Of a stretch of DNA of 64,000 nt, positions 57,236 to 64,000 are shown piece after piece (the first letter of the stretch is position 1; each line of letters begins with the position of its first letter). The stretch comes from Erodium maritimum. Its lineage: Eukaryota; Streptophyta; Magnoliopsida; Geraniales; Geraniaceae. The translations under genes were made by a program, and so were the position numbers. The notes under the pieces are model-generated. The model was not told where the DNA came from. It did not search any database and saw nothing but the letters and a program-made list of their open reading frames with translations. The DNA lies in contig OY997591.1 in the NCBI GenBank assembly GCA_963921825.1, positions 54,475,031 to 54,539,030 on the forward strand, in the 5' to 3' direction.

Positions 57236-59400
57236 TGTCACGCCCCAACTTCAGTAAACCGAACTCGGGACGCGAACGTTTTGAAAACCATAAAACAATG
57301 AAACCTGTTTTGGATAAACACTTTAAAATCTCCATTTAATTAATCAAAATAATATTTACAACTTAAAAATATGTCCCAACACGTGGACAAAAGTACAAGG
57401 TATCCGTCACTAGACTCAAAAGACTGAACCCGGACTCCGCTCCTAGCTCCACAAGCTTCGAGAGCTCACCTAGTCCGTCCTGTGATCAGTACCTGTAGGA
57501 AAAACAGCTAGGGGTGAGCGTTCGCTCACCACCACAGATAACAGACTGCCTACGGCATAATTAGCAGACAATGCCGGTAACACCAACAACAAACTCAACT
57601 TCGGGGATCACTGTCCCCAACTCAAGTACTCTGACTGACAAACACCCACGGTGACCTTCCTCGAACAACTCAACACTCAAACAAGTAAGTAGACCGACAC
57701 AACGATCACGACCTCTTCCAAGGACTCAAAAGAAACTACGCAACACCAAACAAGATCACAAAGGATCGCACACCAAACAAGATCACAAAGGATCGCAACC
57801 CAGCTGCTCAGTAACCAATTCTGTTTCTCTCGCCCTTTCCGATCTCAGTCGGGCCAGGCGGTCGACCTGTCTCAGTAACCTCTCTGTCCTTCGCTCTTTC
57901 CGATCCCAGTCGGTCCAGGCAGTCGACCTGTCTTACAACTTCCCTCACTCACGCGCTTCCCCGACACAAAGTCGGGCCAGGCGGTCGACCTGTCTCAGTA
58001 ACCTCTCTCACTCAGGTAACCACAATCACAATCACAAGCAAGTTCAACAAACAGCAACAACACAGGTTCAGCACTCCACAAGCACTCATGGCCACCCAAG
58101 ACACCAACCATAAAACACGGGCTCAACAGCCCCACGGGCACTCACGGCCTCCCAAGACACACCAACGATAAAGACACGGGTTCAACAACCCCACAGGCAC
58201 TCACGGCCTCCCAAGACACACCAACAGTAACTCACGGGCTCAACAACCCCACGGGCACTCACAGCCTTCCAAAACCCCAAAGGTAAAGACACGGGTTCAA
58301 CAACCCCACGGGCACTCATGGCCACCCAAAACACCAAAGGTAAAGACACGGGTTCAAAAACCCCACGGGCACTCATGGCCACCCAAAACACCAAAGGTAA
58401 ATACACGGGTTCAACAACCCCACGGGCACTCATGGCCACCCAAAACTCATGGCCACCCATGAGGCTCGGCCACCATGGTGGTGGCCGGCCCTAGCTCCGG
58501 CCAGCCACCTCCTATGGTGGCCGGCCACCCCCTATGGTGGCCGGGGCTTCTCCCGAGCCCCCGATCGCCAGAAAACGTTCAATCAAGCCTCCAACACCTC
58601 TAAAACGTCTCCAACAATTACCCTAACACCAAAACCACCTTAAACTAATAGTTTTACACAAAACACTAACAATTGAAAAATAACAAAACGGGAATCGGTT
58701 CGGTGCTTACTCAAGAGGAGAACGAGGGGAACGATGTTGCTCTTTGCCTTGTGACGATCCAAGGGTTTGATAACCCTCAAAACCCTAGCTTCTTAACCTT
58801 CTCTCTTCTTCTCCTTCTCCTTCTCTCTCTAACTCTCTTCTTCTTTTCTAGAACAACTAACTCTATTTTTTGTATTTCCTTTTCTTTTTTTTGATATAGG
58901 TGGCCGGCCACACATAGCCCCACACCACTCATTTTCCCCCCAAACTAACACCACCACTTGGTTGACAAGTGGCAAAGTGGGTCCCACACCTTTTGGAAAA
59001 TATCTGCTTGATATTTTCCAATCAGTTTCGCGAAAATCGGACGTTTCGAGCCCTGAACGGGCACTTTTCCCAAGAAATTACGAAACTTGGCGGGCTACAA
59101 GGAAACGGCTAAACTAAGACCGCTGCGACGACGACTAAGCTTTTTGGATCCAAAACGGTCCTCGAATGGACCAAAACGTCGCTCGGTTGACTTTTCCAGC
59201 GAAAAGTCAACATTTCTCAAATTGATTAGAAAGTTGCCCTGAGTCCCCCGGAACTCACTTTGGTCAAAAACGGGGTCAAATTAAGTCCGGTATGTTACTC
59301 GGGGTCATATTAGGTTCACTTAACTGTCAGTCTTAAAATTTTTAAATTTTTTCCTGTTTTTCGCAGGTTTGACTGGCGTTGACCTGGAGTGGTTATTACA
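57236..59400 (-). mobile_element. Solo LTR E (same family as LTR D), nested in LTR F
   Basis: Minus strand, TGTAATAACC (59400) to GGGGCGTGACA (57236), 2165 bp. Flanks ATCGG and ATTGG form the target duplication with one mismatch. The interrupted host sequence CATCGGGATTCTCGG is seen uninterrupted at 57027, which confirms the insertion. Donor-like TTGA|GTAAG (GT at 58710), hairpin GTGAGCG-AA-CGCTCAC (57514-57529) and acceptor-like CCTACAG|G (AG 57494-57493) are present. It is closely related to LTR D but shorter, lacking the GTAGGGA block. Confidence 0.88.
58090..58450. repeat. Tandem repeat array in LTR E
   Basis: About six 58-63-bp units built on CACGGG(C/T)TCAACA and CCCCACGGGCACTCA, followed by (C/T)GGCC(A/T)CCCAA, are related to the array in LTR D. 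Confidence 0.78.
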
Positions 59401-59549
59401 ATTGGGATTCTCGGAAACGTCTCCAAAGGACCATATTTCATAGGGAACCAAGGTAATGCTCCCGCAGGAAGCATACACTCGGGTGAAATAACAAGTAACC
59501 AATCCCCGCAGGGTAAAACCGTCCAATAATACCCACACCGGACTCCTCC

Positions 59550-59990
59550 ACGGTGTAGGTCCAACAACCAATGCCCCGCTGGGTCCAACAATACTCTGCA
59601 CCGGAATCCTCCACGGTGTATATCCAATAACCAATGCCCCGCAGGGTAAACCATTATCTGCACCGGAATCCTCCACGGTGTATATCCAATAACCAATGCC
59701 CCGCAGGGTAAACCATTCCCCATACCGGAAATCCTCAACGGTGTGGATACCATACCAAATCACCATTAATCATTGTCGTAAACCATCCCCACACCGGAAT
59801 CCTCAACGGTGTGGGTACCCTAACCGGTATCCCACAGGACCTATCAAACAATGCCCTTCAGGGTCCACAATCAATATCCCGCAAGATCACTCAAACGATA
59901 CCCCGCAGGGTCCATAACCAATATCCCGCAGGATCACTCAAACAATGCCCCGCAAGGTCTATAACCATTGCCCGCTGGCTCAATAACCAA
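59550..59990. repeat. ~62-bp tandem repeats with CCCCGCAGGG core in LTR F
   Basis: Units of AACCAATGCCCCGCAGGGTA plus CACCGGAATCCTCCACGGTG recur at ~62-bp spacing to about 59830. They then shrink to ~33-bp units built on CCCCGCAGGGT and ATCCCGCA. The same core, read CCCTGCGGGG, is repeated in LTR C. Confidence 0.8.
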
Positions 59991-61917
59991 TCATAGAAAT
60001 ACACACGTTCATCAATACACACCACACGGGATTCATACCCATAATTACACTTACCATCACTTACCACTTGCTCTACACCGGTCAATCGATCACCTGATCG
60101 TGCCTCCTTGGCACAACCAGTCATACTCGATCAACCATTCAATCATTTAAGCATTCAATCAATCAACCAACGATTCAAGCATTCAAGTTCAACATTCAAA
60201 CATTAAAGCATGCATTCGATCTAGTTTCATTAAACTCTTGATTATTTTAATGACTAGTAAACAAGCATGTGAAGCTAACACACAACTAATCCGAGGGCTC
60301 ATCACGGCCTCTCTACCAGTAAATCAATTCCCAAATATTGAAAGCGAGCTATGCTAGTGATTCACATCCTAAGCATGCTTACTAGACACATCCGGTTATT
60401 AGTAATTGAAAGACATTTATTCTAGTTATTCGCACCCTATATGCAATTCTAGGACCTTTCCGATTTTATTAACCTAATAGGCATACTAAAGCGTTATTTA
60501 AACGAGAAGTTAAGACTTTCCCTACCTTGTGGTCTTCCTCTAAATACTCTGCTGAAAAGTCGATTTGCCCCTACTCTGTTCTTCACACGGGTTCCGGATT
60601 GGTCTTCCTCTTCTCGGCCGAAGTCCAAGCTCTCGGGCGAAGTCTCGTTTCTCGGGCAAAGTCCAAGCCTGGGTTTTTAACAGTTCAACCTTACGATCAA
60701 ATCAGATACGGTTCAAAGTAAAATCGTCATGTTGCCTATTTAAACTCAAACGGGATAAAAACGGGATTACGACGAATCGGGTTCGAGCACCCGCGCACCG
60801 AACTCAGAACCCGATGCACGTTTTCTGAGGTACGGATCTCGATGCACGGATACCGAGGCATGAGTTTCGAGGCACGATTCCCGAGGTCCGATTCTGCGTT
60901 CCGTTTTGTCTCGTTCCAAGTCCGATTAACAGACCAGTTTAGTCGTTCAGGTTTCAAATCCGCTCCACAGTCCCAAAAACATCTTAAGTCAATTCTGATT
61001 TTAATTTAAACCTTTTTCCATTCAAAACCCTTTTTACTTAAAACTGAATTTTCGTGTTACGGATCTTTTCTTTTCCAAAATTTTTATTTTGATTTCAACC
61101 AAACCCTATCTAGGTCCAACACCAGGTTTGCTTCACAGCTCAGATCCAAGAAGAACTTGGGAAAAGAAAAACAAAAGGGAGAGGAAGCTCGGGTTTTGAG
61201 TCCAGCTGGTTTGGTTCCTCACCGTGGGGAAAGGGCGACGTTGGAAGGGCTGAGCACCGCTCGACTCGGTCGGAGGTTGTTTGTGGTCGCCGGAAACGGG
61301 CGCGGGAGGCGGCGGGTTGAGGCTCGCCTCCCTCACCGGCGAAACCAGAAGGCACGGGGAAGGAATGGTGGAGAGAGACGGCTTCAGGAACGGGGAAAAA
61401 GAGAGGCGTGTCGCGACGGCGACACTGGACGGATTGGTCGGCGATTTCATCCGAACGGAGAGAAGGAAGCGCTCGGGCGTGAGATAAAAGGGAGGAGGGT
61501 CGGCGGGACGGAACGGAGAAGAAGAAGGCAAGGGGGGCGAGGTCCGGGAGAGAGCTGCCGAGAAGCTTCGACGAAGAGGAATGGGTGACATCTGGAGAGA
61601 GGCTGCGCAAATGGGGAGAAGGAAAATGCCTGAAAACCTAAAATTTTAGGTTTATAAAGCTGTCTTTGGGCCAGGCCTGCGAAGTTGGGCCGCACACGAG
61701 GATTGGGCCCGATTCTGATTGGGCCCAGCGTGGCCCAATCTCTACTCAGCCCCAAAAACTTCTTTTACCCCTTTTTTTTTTCTCTTTAAACAACTTGCTT
61801 GCAAAAACTTACCCCAACGTTTCGTTTCGCAAAAGATTACCCCAAATTTAATTTTGCCGGTCTTTACAACCTCAAGCATGGAATCGATCAAGGCTCTTGT
61901 CGTACCACCAGGAACTC

Positions 61918-62034
61918 CAAGCGCGAATTAGTGTCATCAATGATGCGACTCATCGGCAACTTCAAGAAGACCTTATGGAGCACATATGGAATCGGCCGGG
62001 AGGGACGAACAACTCCGACAATTCGGACGACTGA
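61918..62034 (+). pseudogene. Harbinger transposase, C-terminal part
   Basis: These 38 codons in one frame read QARISVINDATHRQLQEDLM, then EHIWNRPGG, then an Asn/Asp/Ser tail and TGA (62032-62034). RQLQ.DL.EHIW is the C-terminal signature of this transposase family (compare LKDDLVEHIW at 9.3 kb and RQLQHDLIEHI at 10.65 kb). It is separated from its N-terminus by LTR F. Confidence 0.75.
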
Positions 62035-62215
62035 TAATTCCTTGGTTTAATGTTATGTATTATTTTTAGTTATGTATTTTTTTTACGTTATGTACTTTTA
62101 ATTTGTTTTATTTTATTAATAAATTTTATTTTTATTTTATTTAGTATTTGTTGATTTAAAAATAACGTTAATATATTCAGTTAAAATCGTACTTAATTAC
62201 ACAGTCAGCATTTTT

Positions 62216-64000
62216 GAAAACCCTACCCCCCATACTTGCCCCTCTTATGTGGAGCACACTCTGTTTTAGGGCGGCAGGGGGTTGAACCCTGCCCAGTCAG
62301 TAGAGGGTTCACCCTCGGCGGGGCCTCACCCCCCCTGTGATCAGACTCCCCGCACCCTTGTGGATGCCTCCTTCATCAGAGGGCCATCATCAACACCCCC
62401 GGGGTCCGTAACTAAATCAGCCGAGGGACGAACAGCTCCATGTCCCCAGAGGATCCCGTGTACAAAATAGCCCAGGGCACAAGGGAAGAACACACAGGTA
62501 TGCCTGTCACTGGCCACTTGTTTTGAATTCGGGCATTAAAGTGGCATGTCACTGGCCACTTATGTCGAACCCAAATAGGGTACCCGGGACCCGGATTAGG
62601 TACCGGGTCTAGTGTTACACTGGGTACCTTACTACGAGGCAATACGTTCTTAGGTATCGGGTCTAGTGTCAACATGTCGACATCCTTCAGAATCTCTGGC
62701 CGGAGCTCCCCACGACCACGGGCTGCACATGAGTGAGATCTCTGCATCGGAGAATATCGAAGTGAAGCTCTTCGATACGCCGGGGGAAGGTGTTGCGGGT
62801 ACCAGTCCCAACGCACCGATAAAGCCTCCCTCCGAGGCAATACCACCCCGGACACCATAGCAGCTTCCACCGCAGTCTATACGGATTTACCCCATGTGGT
62901 TGAGGCCCTAAGTCGTGCCCTCCAAAAGGCCCTTGCTCTCGCTTCCGATGCCTACTCCAACTCCGCTCGATGCACCTTTTCAGGCCTCCGCGGTCTCGCA
63001 CCCAGATCTTAATTCGAGCGGTCCCCGACTGGGCCAGGGTAGTCGACGAGTACGACGGTCCCTCTCGAGTCCTCTTCCTCGTCATCCCAGGGGTAGCCGA
63101 CCACAGCGGCGAACCCCTAACCCTAGAGGGCTTCAGGACAAGGTCATGGTGGGCTCTGAGCGTCGGGTTAGGGTACTGTCCACGCGGCTTAGGGTTTGGC
63201 CCACACGGACTAGGGTTCGACCCCCGCGGAGAGGATCTGAGACGTCGAGATCCCCCAACACTCCCAGTATGGCCGACATGGGTTAGTACCAGGGGGAGTA
63301 GGGGCAAGCCTGGCGAACCACAAGGCCCCGACGAGCCCAACAAATCCGACCCCGGAGTCCATGAGCCCACCCGAACACTAGATTGGGACACAAAAGGGGG
63401 ATCGGAACACAGGAAGGTGGCGGCGGAAAAACCATCTTACTAGAAGAAACCAGGATGCCAAACAGAACCGATAGAGAAAGGGAAGGAGGCATGCGCTTGG
63501 GTTAGGGTCGGTCGAGATCACCGTAGGAGCAGGGGGGGGGGGGGGGGGGGGAGGCACATGGATGGATGAATCAGGGGATACCTGCGAGGAAGATCGAGGT
63601 TTCATGGCAGGCTCTTAAACTGCAAGAAGGGTGGAGGAAGGGAGATGCGACGAGGGTTGAGGGAAGGCAACCACTCCCATCCGTAGACAAACTCCGTATC
63701 AGGCATGTTGCGAGGTCATCTGGACAGGGTAGGCGAACACGAGGACGACAAAGTCGTGTATCATTAGCAACGCGGTAGCATAAACAGTAGACGATAGCTC
63801 CATAGCAGCAGAATAGGACTAGGGCTAGGCTCTCAAGGCAAGAGAGAGTATCAAGTTTCAAAGTAATATATATAAGAATCGACATTTGCTTAAGTTATTG
63901 AACTTTTAAATATTAATGGGACAAAATATTTTTAAATAGATTTTAACATAATACCAAAAGTTGACGAATAATAAAGACTACGATACGATCCGCATAGTCC
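62216..64000. other. GC-rich unassigned region
   Basis: Several overlapping long frames exist on both strands (for example 62970-63443 plus and 62687-63391 minus), but none has a recognisable domain. It contains a duplicated TGTCACTGGCCACTT (62503-62517 and 62548-62562), duplicated GGTA(C/T)CGGGTCTAGTGT, a 21-22-bp repeat at 63168-63231 and a run of 20 G at 63532-63551. It could be a degraded TE or gene 5' region. Confidence 0.35.
63168..63231. repeat. Three ~21-bp units starting TAGGGT
   Basis: Units begin at 63168, 63189 and 63211 (TTAGGGTACTGTCCACGCGG, TTAGGGTTTGGCCCACACGG, TAGGGTTCGACCCCCGCGG). Because the period is near seven codons, both strands give heptapeptide-like repeats (plus strand RGLGYCP, RGLGFGP). 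Confidence 0.6.

Larger units (their letters stand above)
56450..61873 (-). mobile_element. LTR F (Gypsy type), one terminus lost, hosting LTR E
   Basis: The minus-strand start is TGTAAAGACCGGC at 61873, matching solo LTR A. The opposite terminus (…GGGGCGTGACA) is missing. Parts on the minus strand: many GGCCCA motifs (61669-61745), TTTATAAA (61651-61658), GC-rich leader, donor-like CACG|GTGAG with GT at 61222, 12-nt GAAGACCACAAG then GTAGGG (GT at 60525), 62-bp and 204-bp tandem repeats, hairpin (56652-56665), and acceptor-like TTTCAG|G (AG at 56627-56626). Without the nested LTR it is about 3.25 kb. No internal coding region. Confidence 0.82.
55850..62215 (+). mobile_element. PIF/Harbinger element split by nested LTRs
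   Basis: The promoter part (19 C at 55907-55925, TATAAATA near 55928) and transposase N-terminus lie at 55.85-56.43 kb. The C-terminus and AT-rich 3' tail ending CAGTCAGCAT lie at 61.9-62.2 kb. The same arrangement, without the insertion, is seen at 10.3-11.0 kb. Between them sits minus-strand LTR F, itself holding LTR E. The central nuclease portion is absent, so a deletion accompanied or followed the insertion. Outer limits are approximate. Confidence 0.7.

Noticed and set aside
61133-61610. Overlapping 140-156-codon frames on both strands
   Set aside because: They lie in the GC-rich leader of LTR F and are low-complexity; the matching part of LTRs A and C behaves the same way.

Overview
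The window is a stretch of angiosperm nuclear DNA. I place it as probably a eudicot because the intergenic DNA is AT-rich, but the sequence does not settle this. Only one convincing host gene is visible: an intronless AP2/ERF (DREB-type) transcription factor at about 4.66-5.24 kb. Almost everything else is transposable-element (TE) material, much of it nested. No rRNA, tRNA, CRISPR array or prokaryote-style operon was seen.

Layout. At 1.9-4.0 kb there are two same-strand copies of a ~1 kb non-autonomous retroposon with A-tails and target-site duplications (TSDs). The ERF gene follows at 4.7-5.2 kb. A non-autonomous hAT element with an exact 8-bp TSD lies at 5.8-6.8 kb, and a nearly complete PIF/Harbinger transposon with TAA TSDs at 7.6-9.9 kb. 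A deleted Harbinger relative sits at 10.3-11.0 kb and a long-TIR Mutator-like element at 11.3-12.5 kb. A Harbinger ORF1 (SANT/Myb-like) remnant lies at 12.7-13.5 kb. An L1-type LINE at 15.6-21.8 kb is split by a solo LTR and ends against a minus-strand Copia fragment (21.8-23.6 kb). A second Harbinger ORF1 remnant is at 24.5-24.8 kb. At 25.5-33.1 kb a minus-strand LINE-like element with an RRM-bearing ORF1 is split by a Copia element with both LTRs. A minus-strand Harbinger pseudogene lies at 34.1-35.7 kb. A young, almost whole Ty3/Gypsy chromovirus of the Tekay/Del type fills 36.8-48.3 kb. Two adjacent long-TIR elements at 50.0-54.9 kb follow, the second split by a solo LTR. A Harbinger copy at ~55.9-62.2 kb is split by a minus-strand LTR that is itself split by another. 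The last 1.8 kb is GC-rich and unassigned.

The most interesting signal is shared by all six long Gypsy-type LTR copies (four sequence types). Each has a GC/CT-rich leader ending in a splice-donor-like (A/T)(C/G)(G/A)|GT(G/A)AG block. A variable interval follows that holds all the tandem repeats and long G tracts. Each then has a TGAGC-N4-GCTCA hairpin and a pyrimidine-rich CAG|G acceptor-like block. Several also carry TATA, telobox and GGCCCA motifs upstream. The LTRs therefore look like the 5' end of a plant housekeeping gene with a leader intron. I do not know of a description of this.

All coordinates, alignments and difference counts were made by eye from the sequence. Family names rest on recognised protein motifs, not on searches.
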